A DNA stretch of 64,000 nucleotides from Prochilodus magdalenae. Lineage: Eukaryota; Chordata; Actinopteri; Characiformes; Prochilodontidae. How positions within the stretch are numbered: position 1 is the stretch's first letter; each line of letters begins with the position of its first letter. This document shows, in pieces, positions 35,857-47,125 of this stretch. A program made the translations under genes and the position numbers. The notes below the pieces were generated by a model that worked only from the letters and a program-made list of their open reading frames with translations, did no database searches and was not told the DNA's origin. Where the stretch lies: assembly GCA_024036415.1 (NCBI GenBank), contig JAMWET010006788.1, forward strand, positions 313,001 through 377,000, written 5' to 3'.

Positions 35857-35880
35857 AGTGCTTGTGTAAACAGTGGTCCC

Positions 35881-36822
35881 TCTCTCTTTATTGATTTCTC
35901 CATCTTTTGCCTTTTTGCAAAGGAATTAGTCCTTAAATGCAAACTGAACCAAGAACGTATAAAAGGGTGCTTATGTTTGGGTAGCTGGACCCACAAACTG
36001 TGAAATAAGACCACCCAGTCAGTTTCTGTGGGCTGCCTAATTCAGAAAACAGCCGTTCAGATATGATACCTCTTCCTACATCTAGTGTTGGCTTATCCCT
36101 GTGCTTTGAGTAACTCTGCCCATGGCTTCAGAACTACCTCTACAAGGCTTAGCCAAGGCCGCTAGCATAATGAGGAAGCTAATAGCTCATTACAGGAACT
36201 GCTCTGTGTTGTTCATGGGAATGTCCAGGAAAGTCCAACCTGTACATGTTTGCTTACCCCTTTGCGTCTGACACAAAGATGGAGTCAGTTTCTTATTCGC
36301 CGTCTTCTTTGTTCTGATTTTTCCATCCTGCCTTAAATGAGCCGGCATTTTTCTTTCAAACGTTCAAATATTAAACTCATTAAAGTGAAGGAATGCTTGA
36401 TTTCGATGGTATGTCAAAGACATCTATGTATTGTGTTGCAGAGATTCTGAAGTTAGCATGCTAACCAGCTAGCTCCTGCCCATCCTGTCTTGTAATACCT
36501 CTTTGAACCTGAGGCGATAGTGAGTCACTGTAGCATCAAGTCAAAGCAGTCCAAAATGAGAGGATGAAGATTTAGAAGCATTTAGATGTCTGACCTGCGA
36601 TTACCCAGTGGACAAGACACTAAACCAATTAAATGCAAGGCATGTCTTTTGACATGGACGTGAGCCAATGGCACAGGAAATATTGTTGGCGAGTGAACAT
36701 TTTAAATAGTTCATCCAGAAAAGTGGCGTACGTCCAGGTATTGTGCCGGACGAAGGACTGGGAGTTGAACTGAACTGTCTGGTCTAAAATTGGACATGGT
36801 TTTTCCTACATGGCACTAGCTA
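35881..36822. other. Intergenic, nothing recognised
   Basis: No coding exon, RNA gene or mobile element that I can support. Confidence 0.45.
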
Positions 36823-37850
36823 AGTCAAGTCAAGCCAAAAATGTATTTATGTAGCACTTTTTACAACAGCTGTTGTCACAAAGCGGCTTTACAGAAAACC
36901 CGGGTCCAAACCGCCAATGAGCAAGCCAAAGGCGACAGTGGAAATGAAAAACTCCCTCAGAGCAAGAGGAAGAAACCTCGAGAGGAACCACGACTCAAAA
37001 GGGGAACCCATCCTCTTCAGTCCCTCCAGCTCAGAGTTTGTCATTATAGGCAGTACTGAAGAGCGGTTAGATGGAACACTACACTGATAATATATGATGA
37101 TAGCCCATTAGAAAGAATAGGAGAAGTGTTGAGTGTTTTTAAGGCCGAAGAAGAAAAACAGATTAGTCTGATTAAATAGCAGGATCGTCGGATGGGCGTG
37201 CGGGATTCAGGTGAAGCCCCCTCGTAGCATAAGACAAGAAGAAGCTTCATGGTAGGCAAACAGATCAGCAATGCAGGCCGGCAGTGGCACCCAGGCGAGG
37301 CAGATGAAGCAGCAGCATCAGAGCGCACAGGATGGGCAGTTGCTCCGCATTAGACCGCAGAGTTTGGGCAGTAGCTCAGCTCTGGTGAAGAAAACACAGA
37401 TATTGGGTCTGTGTCCGAGTCCTGAACATTAACAGGAAGGTTATTCCAAAGCTGGGGAGCTTTGTTTGAAAAGGTTCTGCCCCCGATGTAACTTTATTAC
37501 CTCTAGGTGCTGCTAATGTGCCTGCATCCTGCGGTCTGAATGTGTCGGTCGATAGTATGAGCTAAGCTCCCTGAAGTACTCTAGCTAACACTAACAGTTG
37601 AAGTACTGTATAAATGGAGACGTGATGTTCTAGATAGTTCTTGGTGCTACTGATGTTGCAGCATCCACAAAAACATCAATACTGTAGGTCTGTCAGGGGG
37701 GCGGGGTCAGCAGTGGCTCATCATCATGTAAAGGAAGTAAGACTTAAACCGGCCGTCCTGGACAGGGCTGTGTAGAGGTGGAGAATGGAGCTGTGCTGCT
37801 TCATCCTGGTGATATTTGAAGCAAGACGTTTCATTAAGACCCCAGAGAGG
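36823..37850. repeat. Long dispersed fish repeat
   Basis: Opens with taagtcaagtcaagccaaaa and includes cagctgttgtcacaaagcgg, aatgagcaagccaaaggcga and cacgactcaaaaggggaacc. It later has ggttattccaaagctgggga and ttgaaaaggttctgcccccg. I recognise the order of these blocks from a common fish repeat family, but cannot name it or prove the right boundary. Confidence 0.5.
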
Positions 37851-39250
37851 CAGGAGGTATAATATGGTGGTCACCTTTAATGCTCTAAAGGTAAATCAGA
37901 TGGACCTTCATTCACCTCCTTCATGTTCTATTAGCCACAACTCCTCCTCCTCCTATGGTCCTGCTACACCATTCTAATGACAAATGACTCCTCTGATCGT
38001 CCATCATGATCTAGTAACATTTACCCGTCCTGGAAATATGTCACTGTGGATTATCACCATGTACCAGTAGGCATGGAAAATTATGATTATCCAAAAATAC
38101 AGGTTTCCCTTCCCCTCTCATCACATCTACCTAACACGTTCGGAGAGAGAACGCTCAGTTAGTTCAGAGACCCCCACTGATAACCACGCTTCACCCACAG
38201 ATATGTTACGGTGCGGCGGGAAATGGTTCTCCGTGACTTTAAAATAGCACATAGTCACTTCAAGCTTGACCTGCTCAAACTGAATTTCCATTAACTAGCA
38301 GATTTCAAAACAACAGAATGAAGAACTGTAGATCTAGAACAGCGCTCAAGTAGCAGATGGCACCAGGGACGGAGAACCTGAGTGCTGAGTGCCGAGGCCC
38401 TCGGGGCAGGAAAGGAATGACCTGCCTCAGCCTGCTCGGTGAGTTGCCCGAGCGTGCAAGTTCAAGAAAGTTTAGCTGGGAGAGTTGCAGAGGAGAGAAG
38501 TGTGGGCCTCTGAAGCCTTCCCAAAGCTTCTCTCATAAGAGATCCAGGTTCATTCCCTGACACCTCCAGCTTGTGGTTGTAGGATCCGTATGAGGCCTGT
38601 AGAAGGAGCTCTGCACTACTGGAAGCGCTGCGAGGGGGGGAGCAGGGACAGAAGCGGCTCGCAGAAGAAAGGATATTATGCTTTTAGGCTGTCTTCCAGG
38701 GTATTACATCACCAAGTTTAACTCCGCACTCTTGAGACGAAGTGGCTAACCAGTGGGATCTTTCACTGTTCACACTCATCGCTCTGGAATGCACACAAAT
38801 TCTCTTTGAATTCCTGGACAATTATGGCCTTCTAAGGGTTTGGGAGCAGCTCAAATTTGCGTTTTCATTCACGACTTCACTGAGCTTGTTTCCAGAGCCA
38901 GGTTCAGTGTCCCTAATGCTTGGTTCCTGTATAGGGGAATACAGGATTCATTCATAATCATAACCCTGCACTGCTTTTTAATGAGAACGATGTAGTTGTG
39001 ATACGCTGATGCACTGTACTTCAGCAGAATGTAATGAGAGGGTCTTCTTTGGAGCCACACTGAAGTGGAAGTTCTTGCTTTTTGCTCATCTAAATATACC
39101 GTGTAGTGTTGCCTATAAATACAGCATCATGGTTTTGCTATAGTTATCCTCTGCAGTGCATTCGACAGCCCAGGCCTCCAGCAAGCTGAGCGTACAACTT
39201 AACTGTGCCTTTTTAATATTAGACTAAATATGCAGCATAATCCACCACTG
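37851..39250. other. Intergenic, nothing recognised
   Basis: No exon or mobile element is supported. Open frames of 60-70 codons have no family features. Confidence 0.45.
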
Positions 39251-39252
39251 TA

Positions 39253-39770
39253 CAGGGGTTGGACAATGAAACTGAAACACCTGGTTTTAGACCACAATCA
39301 TTTATTAGTATGGTGTAGGGCCTCCTTTTGCGGCCAATACAGCGTCAGTTCGTCTTGGGAATGACGTATACAAGTCCTGCACAGTGGTCAGAGGGATTTT
39401 AAGCCATTCTTCTTGCAGGATAGTGGCCAGGTCACTACGTGATGCTGGTGGAGGTTCGTCCTTCTTGGTGGTATGCTGACATTACCCTGGATACCGTGGC
39501 TCTTGATACATCACAAAGACTTGCTGTCTTGGTCACAGATGCGCCAGCAAGATGTGCACCAACAATCTGTCCTCTTTTGAACTCTGGTATGTCACCCATA
39601 ATGTTGTGTGCATTGCAGTATTTTGAGCAGAACTGTGCTCTTACCTGCTAACTGAACCTTCACACTCTGCTCTTACTGGTGCAATGTGCAGTTAATGAAG
39701 ATTGGCCACCAGGCTGGTCCAATTTAGCCATGAGACCTCCCACACTAAAATGACAGGTGTTTCAGTTTCA
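39253..39770 (-). mobile_element. Tc1 deletion derivative, copy D (right terminus lost)
   Basis: Minus-strand orientation. The end at 39253 is intact (caggggttggacaatgaaac, preceded by TA), but the other stops at gtttca, about 14 bp short of the full terminal repeat. The internal junction is the same as in copies B and C. Without one terminus it should be immobile. Confidence 0.9.
39435..39599 (-). CDS. 54-codon ORF: DNA-binding domain only (Tc1 copy D)
   Basis: On the minus strand, ATG at 39599-39597 runs to a TAG at 39437-39435, again 54 codons, starting MGDIPEFKRGQIVGA and containing the same helix-turn-helix. The frame is open even though this copy can no longer transpose. Expression is not shown. 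Confidence 0.5.
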   Translation of the reverse strand: MGDIPEFKRGQIVGAHLAGASVTKTASLCDVSRATVSRVMSAYHQEGRTSTSIT

Positions 39771-40012
39771 CATAAAACACATAATAAAATAAAAATATAA
39801 AATATAAAACACAATAACTACTGAATATTCCATATTTAATTTAATTCAAGTCTTATAACTATTGCTGACTGTACGCTACATGGCTACAGCTGTGATGCCA
39901 GTCCATTCCGTCTCACTATGGTTACATTATTTGAGGCTTTGTGGTCAGTTTTTAAGTCTACAGATGTTGCTCAGCTGTGAGGGATATTTTTTTAAGATTT
40001 TAAATTCCTTGT

Positions 40013-40277
40013 TGATCCCACAGTGGGGAAATTTAGTCTCCGCATTTAACTAATGCATAAAGTGAAACACCCACTAGTGCACACACACTAGGGGGCAGTG
40101 AGCACACTTACCCGGAGCGATGGGCAGCCCTATCCACGGCGCCCGGGGAGCAGTTGGGGGTTAGGTGCCTTGCTCAAGGGCACCTCAGTCGTTACTGTAG
40201 GCTCAGGGAATCATACTGGCAACCCTCCGGCACAAGGCTGGTTCCCTAACCTCCAGCCCACGACTGCCACCCAAAGC
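40013..40277 (-). mobile_element. SINE with tRNA-like head, minus strand
   Basis: Read on the minus strand, the head includes ggtggcagtcgtgggctgga and a B-box-like ggttgccagtatgattccct. A body follows with gaggtgcccttgagcaaggc and actgccccctagtgtgtgtg. The tail is gttaaatgcggagactaaat then ccccactgtgggatcaacaa. A shorter copy lies at 20290-20504. A second tRNA-like module abuts its head at 40280-40350. Confidence 0.65.
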
Positions 40278-40279
40278 AA

Positions 40280-40350
40280 GCGTTGGCCGGGAATCGAACC
40301 CGGGTCAACTACTTGTAGGGAAGCTATGCTAACCACTATACCACCAACTC
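40280..40350 (-). pseudogene. tRNA-Gly-like pseudogene
   Basis: The minus strand reads gagttggtggtatagtggtt then agcatagc and ends gacccgggttcgattcccgg followed by ccaacgc. A box, T arm and acceptor stem closely follow vertebrate tRNA-Gly(UCC). The copy is defective: position 2 mispairs in the acceptor stem, the anticodon stem has a T-T mismatch, and the loop is cctacaa, which replaces U33 and changes the anticodon. It is either a tRNA pseudogene or an extra tRNA-derived module of the adjoining SINE. Confidence 0.7.
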
Positions 40351-40464
40351 ACTTTGTCTGTGCTATATTCAGTATTAAGCTAAATACACGTCATAGCTCA
40401 TCACAATCCATTCATGTACATAAATACCAACTTTCCTTTTTTGGTGCTAGTCGGTATTGAGCAT

Positions 40465-43400
40465 AGTGTGTTAAGCCTATCAGGCCTACTGTTACGTGTA
40501 CAATACTAGCCTACCTCAACGAATAAACTTTGAGCAAAGCATTTTGTTGTACTGTTCTAGTTTTCAATGTGCGGCTGAGTCATCACTATGATATGAATAT
40601 TTGTTTTTGCAGTAGTTCACTCATAAAGCCTATCTGGCCTATTCTTTTAATGTACAGTAAGGATAAATATATTATGGATGGATTATGGATAATGGTATAT
40701 TAAGCCTGTCGGGCCTGCTGTTTGGTGTACAGTATTAGCCTACAGCAGTTAGGAAACTACGAGGGAAGGATTTTTTTTTTTTTATATATATATATCATGC
40801 TGTATAAATCCTTCCCTCAAAGTTTATTAACTACTGTAGGGCTGTGTTGGACCGCAGGGGGGGTTGGGGGTGAGGATTTTAGTGTTAAAGGCCTAACAGG
40901 CCTGCTGTCCAACACAGCCCTACAGTAGTTAATAAACTCTGAGGGAAAGATTTTGTTGTATTTCAAGTCTTTTCTGTGAATACAGCATGAGAGTTTTGCT
41001 GCAGCTAAGTTCTAAAAAGCCTGTCAGGCATCAGCATGCATATAAATACAACATACATTTTTAGCTGTTGTTAAATGCCAAAAATGGCCTATTAGGCCTG
41101 CTGTTTCCTGTGCAGCTCAGACGTAGAGATGCTAATAAACTGTGAAGACCGAATTTTATTGTATTTGTTTTGATTTTGTCAATTTTGTGAATACAGCATA
41201 ATAATTCTGCTGTGGTTAACTCCTAAAGCCTATCCTGCCCATTCTTGAAGACACAGTACAGACCCACTGTGGTTAATAAACCTTGCTGTAGTGAACGGCA
41301 AAAGCCTAGCAGGCCTGCTTTTGAATTTGCAGCACAGAATTACAGCAGTATTTTAATATTTTGTAAACACAACATAAACTGTTTGCCATAATTGAAAGCT
41401 AAGCATATGCCTATCAGGCCTGTTGTTGTGGTTAATAACCTGTGAGGGAGGAATTCTGTTGTATTAATACTTTGTAAATACAAGATCACATTTTTGCTGT
41501 AGTGAACTCCACAGCCTAGCAGGCCTGCTGTCAAATGCACAGCACAAAACAAGCATTCAGGAACACAATTTAGTTTACTCTGAATACAGCATGGCAGTTT
41601 TGCAGTAGTTAAGTGTTTAACATGAGTGTTTAATGTTCAAGTCAGCTCTAAAGCAGTTAATAAACTTTGAGGGAAGGATTTCGTTGTAGGTTAATACTTT
41701 GCAAATACAACACGACATTGTTTACTGTAGTTAAGTCCCGTTCAGGCCCGTTGTTGAATGTACAGCACAGACTTACAGCAGTTAATACCCCTTGAGGGAG
41801 GGGCTCTGTTGTATTTTGAGTCTTTTATGTGAATATGACTTGACATTTTTTGCTGAAATGAACGCCTATTAGGCCTGCTGTTGAATGTGGAGCACAGCCC
41901 TACAGCAGTCAATAAACTTTGAGGAAGGGCTTAGTTGTATTTTAATATTTTGTAAATACAACATGACATGTTACTGTAGTTAAGTGCTAAAAAGGTCATT
42001 TTAGGCCTGTTCAATGTCCAGCACGGCCTTACAGCCTTACAGCAGTTAATAAACTTTGAGGAAAGGACTTTGTTGTATTTTAGTCTTTTCTGTAAATACA
42101 CAGCTGTAGTGCTGTAGTTAATTGCTATAAATAAAACCTGTCAGGTGTGGTGTTGAATGTACAGTTAACAAACTTTGAGGGAGGAAATTTGTTGTAGTTG
42201 AATACTATTATATTTTGTAAACACAACATGGTATTTGTCCTGTAGTTGAATGCCAAACTTTAGCCTATCTGGCCTATTGTTGCAGTTACTAAACAATTAG
42301 AGAAAAATGTTGTATTCGAATAATTTGTAAATAAAACAAAAAATGTTTTTTCTTTTTTTGTTTTCAAAAGTGTTTGTGTACAGGGGTTGGGGGGGTTGGG
42401 GGGGATTTTAGTGTTAAAGGCCTAACAGGCCTGCTGTCCAACACAGCCCTACAGTAGTTAATAAACTCTGAGGGAAGGATTTTGTTGTATTTTTAGCCTT
42501 TTCTGTGAATACAGCATGAGAGTTTTGCTGTAGCTAAGTGCTAAGCTCCTGTCAGGCTTCAGGCATGGTTGAATGTACAGTTCAGAGGCGCAGCACTTAA
42601 TTAGCTTTAAGGGGGGACTCTATTGTTGTTTAATACTTAGTAAATACAAAATAACATTACATGCCATTTTGCTGCAGTATAGAAAAGCCTATCAGGCATG
42701 GTGCTAAATGTACAACTCAGTCCCACAGTTGTTAATAAACTACGAGGGAGGACAACATTTTCTAAATACAACATCACATTTTGCCATAGTTAAGAGCTAA
42801 AGGTTCGTTGAATGCCCAGCACGTGTCTACGGCAGGTAATAACGTCAGAGAAAAAGGACTTTGTTATATTTTTAGTCCTTTCTGTAAATACACCACATTT
42901 TTCTGTAGTTAAGTGCTTAAAAGCCTGGCAGGCATGGTGTTGAATGTCCAGCTCAGCCTACAGCAGTTAATGAACTTTGACGGAGGAGTTTTGCTGTAGT
43001 CTAATATGCTGTAAATACAGCATGTCCCTGTGCTGCAGTTAAGAGCTAAAAAAGCCTATCAGGCCTGCTGCTGAATACAACAGGTGCCTACAGCGGTTAT
43101 TAAACTTTAAGGGACGGATTAGGTTGTAGGTTAATTGTGTTTCATGTGGAGACAACATGATATGTTACTGTAGTTAAATGCTAAAAAGCCTGTCAGGCGT
43201 GGTGTTCAATGTAGAACTCAGTCCCACAGTGGTTAATAAACTACGTGAGAAGACTAAACTACAACAAAACTGTTTTCTTCTAAATATAACATCACATTTC
43301 GCTGTAGTTAAGAGCTAAAATGCCTAACAGGCCTGTGGAATGTCCAGCTCAGCCCCACAGCAGTTAATGAACTTTGAGAAAAGGACTTATTATATTATAT

Positions 43401-44420
43401 ATGTTATATTTGTAGCCTTTTCTGTAAATATAACATCACATTTTGCTGTAGTTGAGTGCTAAAAAGCCTGTTAGGCATGGTGTTGAATGTAGAACTCAGT
43501 CCCACAGTAGTTAAACTACGAGAGAAGACTAAACTACAACAAAACTGTTTTCTTCTAAATATAACATCACATTTCGCCATAGTTAAGAACTAAAATGCCT
43601 AACAGGCCTGTGGAATGTCCAACTTAGCCCCACAGCAGTTAATGAACTTTGAGAAAAGGACTTATTATAATATGTATGTTATATTTTTAGCCTTTTTCAT
43701 AAACACAACGTCACATTTTGCTGTAGTTAAGTGCTAAAAAGCCTGTCAGGCGTGGTGTTGAATGTAGAACTCAGTCCCACAGTAGTTAATAAACTATGAG
43801 AGAGGACTAAACTACAACAAAACTGTTTTCTTCTAAATATAACATCACATTTCACTGTAGCTTTGGAGCTAAAACGCTTAACAGGCCTGTTAAGCGTTCA
43901 GCAGGGGCCTACGGTAGTTAATAAACTATGAGAAATGGACTTATTATATTATATATGTTATATTTTTAGGCTTTTTCATAAACACAACATCAAATTTTGC
44001 TGTAGTTAAGAGCTAAAATGCCTAACAGGCCTGTGGAATGTCCAGCATGGGCCTACAGTAGTTAATAAACTTGGAGAAAAGGACTTATTATATTATATAT
44101 GTTATATTTTTAGCCTTATTTGTAAACACAACGTCACATTTCGCTGTAGTTAAGATCTAAAAGCCTGTCAGGCAGTGTGTTGAATGTAGAACTCAGTCCC
44201 ACAGCAGGTAATAAACTACGAGAGTAGACTAAACAGTAACCCAGCCTGTCAGGCGTGGTGTTGAATGTACAGCTCAGCCCCACAGCAGGTAATGAACTTT
44301 GAGGGAGGATTTGTGCTGTAGTTGAACACGTTGTGAATACAACATGACGCTTTGCCGGAGTTAGGTGCTACAAAGCCTACCAGGCCTGCTTGCTGAGTGC
44401 ACAGCTCTGGCCCACAGCAG
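40465..44420. repeat. Tandem array of about 30 diverged monomers of about 130-145 bp
   Basis: Each monomer has the same ordered blocks: ctgtagttaagtgctaaa, then a short palindrome of the type gcctgtcaggc/gcctaacaggc/gcctatcaggc, then gaatgtacagctcag, cagcagttaataaacttt, gagggaggattttgttgta and gtaaatacaacatgacattt. I counted roughly 30 palindrome positions, including decayed ones, over 3.95 kb. Neighbours are diverged, with local higher-order structure: near-duplicate segments at 40868 and 42401, and a dimer of about 275-280 bp repeated from about 43167. No protein-coding content. It lies 5.5 kb past tulp1 and ends within 150 bp of a CpG-rich promoter-like region. Confidence 0.93.
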
Positions 44421-44559
44421 TTTCAAAAGTGAGGGAGGAGATTTTTGGAGAAGTCTCTGCCCCCAACTTTTGTTGATTGACGTTTTAAGAAAAGCCCCGC
44501 CTCCTCCCACTCCTCCTCCTTCCCCCCTCCTTCGTTTTCCAGCGAAGTGCGTGAATTTC

Positions 44560-45310
44560 ATACCAAACCCATACTTGGCATTCCACCTTTACTGTCAAAC
44601 CGGGGGAGAAATATTACTGAAAACAATAAGGGGCTCAGGAAAAAACAAAGGCCAGCTTTCCAATTAAAGATATCTGCTCCAGTTCTGCTGACCTGCTGGA
44701 CGCCTTTTCCCCTCAGTAAAGGTGAGTGTTGGAGCCGGAGCTGCCCCGGTTCGTCTTTTGTCTCCGTGTCTTGAGCTGGGAGTTTTCCACGCCGTGAAGT
44801 TTTCAGATCTTTGTCATATTTCGCATTTTTCCACGGAGCTCCCTGCGTGGGGTGGGATGGCGGAGAGAAATGCGGAGGGATTTGCTGTGTTATCGGTGGT
44901 GCTTGTGAGGAAAGAGGACGAGGACCTCGGCGGGGTTTTTTGTCCGGGGGGTTAAGAGGGGGAAACTTAGTTTTAACGCTGGATTAAAAAGTTGCACTGC
45001 CGCCGCCGCCGCCGCTGCTCCTCCTGCTCTGTGGAGCCTCCTCAGCTCGGGACGCACAGAGCCTCCTGAGGGTCCGGCGCGCGCGCAGTTAGCCTGGTTA
45101 GCCTGGCCGAGCAAAAAGCCCCCGATTTGAGCCAGGGTCGTCAGAGTAGCACCTTCTTTCCTCACAAGGTCGTTATAGGGGATGATGAGAAAAGACTTTT
45201 TGCTCTTCCTCAGGGCTGTCAAGAGGAGGAAAAGAAAGAGAGAGAGAGAGGGGGGTGTCGAGGAGGAACCTGGGTAGGAACTCTGCAGCAGCTACATTTA
45301 CACAGGTAAG
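44560..45310 (+). promoter_or_regulatory. CpG-rich promoter / first exon(s) of a downstream gene
   Basis: CpG density rises sharply here (for example gtccggcgcgcgcgcagtta and a gccgccgccgccgccgct run near 44999-45017), unlike the A/T-rich surroundings. Two good + strand donors lie in it: aaag|gtgagt at 44721 and acacag|gtaaga at 45305. No ORF with family content is present. This fits a TATA-less promoter with untranslated first exon(s) and a long first intron running past the window. By human synteny (TULP1 followed by TEAD3 in the same direction) the gene may be tead3; no TEAD coding sequence is in the window. Confidence 0.55.
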
Positions 45311-46896
45311 AAGGAGCGCCACATTTCTGCTCACTTGTTGCTTCTTCCATCAGTGTAGCTGATACATGCTACATGTCTGAGTCCTGTAAGCAGCCTGCCA
45401 CTTTCCTCTCCCTCCTACAGATGCTGTTAGACTTCATACTAGCTTAATTCAGCACGCGGTTTGAACCGTGTTTACTTCTATCCTCCTCTATCTCTTTACA
45501 TGTATGACCTGTCCTTGTGTTTTCTCATTTGGGTGGGGGTTGGGAGGGGGGCACCTTGAATGGCCCAAAGGTGCTGGAGATCCAAACACGCCTTTCCTGA
45601 TAGCAGCCCACATTTAACCAGTAGGACTGAATGTCACATGTCCTGGTGTCCCTTCAGGCCGATCAGCCCTGTGTTTTGGTGCCTGTGCTGTGGAATTGGA
45701 TAATGATCCCAGTCTGCCTCCTAAAACCTGTGATACTGACTCAGCAACCGAAACACTGAGATCTGACTCATAACCTACTCTGGAAGTAATGCTGTGACTC
45801 CGCCGGGCTTGTTACTGTAACCCTCCTGAATCACGCCGTCTTGGCCTCGCGCTGCTACTACAGGGGCAGTGTTCGCGGCTCGGTCTGCCAACCCCTCACT
45901 TTACTCCCCCAAGAGAGCTGACTTCTGATTTCCCCCTGTTAGGCTATTGATAAACGCTGATGCGGCTTTCACTAGTGCACTCTGTGGAGGCCCTGAGGGC
46001 TGTTTGTGTCCCTGTGTATGTCTGTTCCTGTACGGAAAGCTGAAATGACAGCACAGGCTTAGAGTTTCAAACCCGTCTGCGATGTTCCCGCCACGGGACG
46101 GCTTCTTCAGGTCTAGAGGGGACGGGCGATCATATCAGTTGTATCAGTATCGGTGGACGAGTCCTCTTTAGGTTGGGTTTGACTGATTGTGCCTGTTCTG
46201 AGTGGACATTGTGAGTGCTCAACACTAAACGACCTCATGCTTCATTATGGAGACAGAGTAATTAGTCCTGTTAACTGGATTTAGCCCGGTGTGGTATCTA
46301 CATTCTCTGTGCTTTTTGTTTATAGTGTATTTTTGGGGAGGTGCAGTGAAATCGGAATCATATCCACACCATATCAGCACCCCCAGCCCTCCGTATGTCT
46401 TGTACATATTGAAGTATTGACGATACAACCTGACGACCAGGTTATAGTGTAACAGTGTAAGACAGACTGGTAGATTAAATACAAGATGTTTATCTTTACT
46501 GTAAGTGTGGAGTCTACACGTAACCCTCAGCATTGGGTTCATTAAACTGTGATTCAGCCCTACAGCATAAGAAAGTGTGTTCTCTGTAATGCTAAAGCTC
46601 AGTTTCTACATGTATGGCAGATCTGTACATAGCAAAATATTGATCTCTGTCTATATAGCTATATAAATATCTCTGTATATATTATATATCACGACTGTTG
46701 GAATTAAAACTAAAATTTTTAGAAGAACAACATACGAAAATCACAAAAACAGAATTTACCTTTAATAAAAGTCAGTGTAACCAGATGTTTATCCCAGTCG
46801 CTTTGGTCCATTCATCTGTGAATGTGCACATAACGTAAAATGCTCATTTATGCTGTATATGTAGATTTTTGTAAATGTGTAAAAAAAAAACAAACA

Positions 46897-46900
<4 letters not shown>
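45311..46900. other. Presumed first intron of the downstream gene
   Basis: No coding exon or RNA gene recognised. Single-copy-looking sequence, moderately GC-rich near the CpG island and A/T-rich further on. Confidence 0.4.
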
Positions 46901-46904
<4 letters not shown>

Positions 46905-46943
<39 letters not shown>

Positions 46944-47125
46944 AATATATGTATATATATTATATTGTTATTTTATATTATATATATTTATATATACATT
47001 ATTATTTATTATCCATAGTGAACTGTACTATGTATAGTTTATAGTTTAATAGATGATAATATCCTTGATCCTTTGGGATCAATAAAATATCTCTCTATGT
47101 ATCTCTATCTATATATTAGTTTAAT
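46905..47125 (+). repeat. (AT)n and LINE 3' tail
   Basis: (AT)n at about 46905-46939, then an A/T-rich stretch ending in gatcctttgggatcaataaa and a degraded (TATC)n, matching the LINE tail pattern near 8240 and 11920. Confidence 0.6.

Larger units (their letters stand above)
34943..35880 (+). other. tulp1: tulp1 3' UTR region
   Basis: Follows the TAA at 34940-34942. Two poly(A) signals are possible: AATAAA at 35027, giving a UTR of about 100 nt, and AATAAA at 35851, giving about 930 nt, followed by a GT-rich stretch (gtgcttgtgt). The longer form would include a T-run at about 35562-35577. Confidence 0.5.

Noticed and set aside
40476..44385. Array palindrome as AP-2 binding sites
   Set aside because: The half-site spacing (GCC-N5-GGC) does not fit the usual AP-2 spacing of three or four bases.
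40465..44420. CRISPR-like array
   Set aside because: Monomers are tandem without unique spacers, and this is eukaryotic DNA; it is a satellite.
44890..45222. 110-codon minus-strand frame with an alanine run in the CpG-rich region
   Set aside because: The alanine run is the GCC repeat read backwards; the region looks like a + strand untranslated exon and promoter, with no domain on minus.
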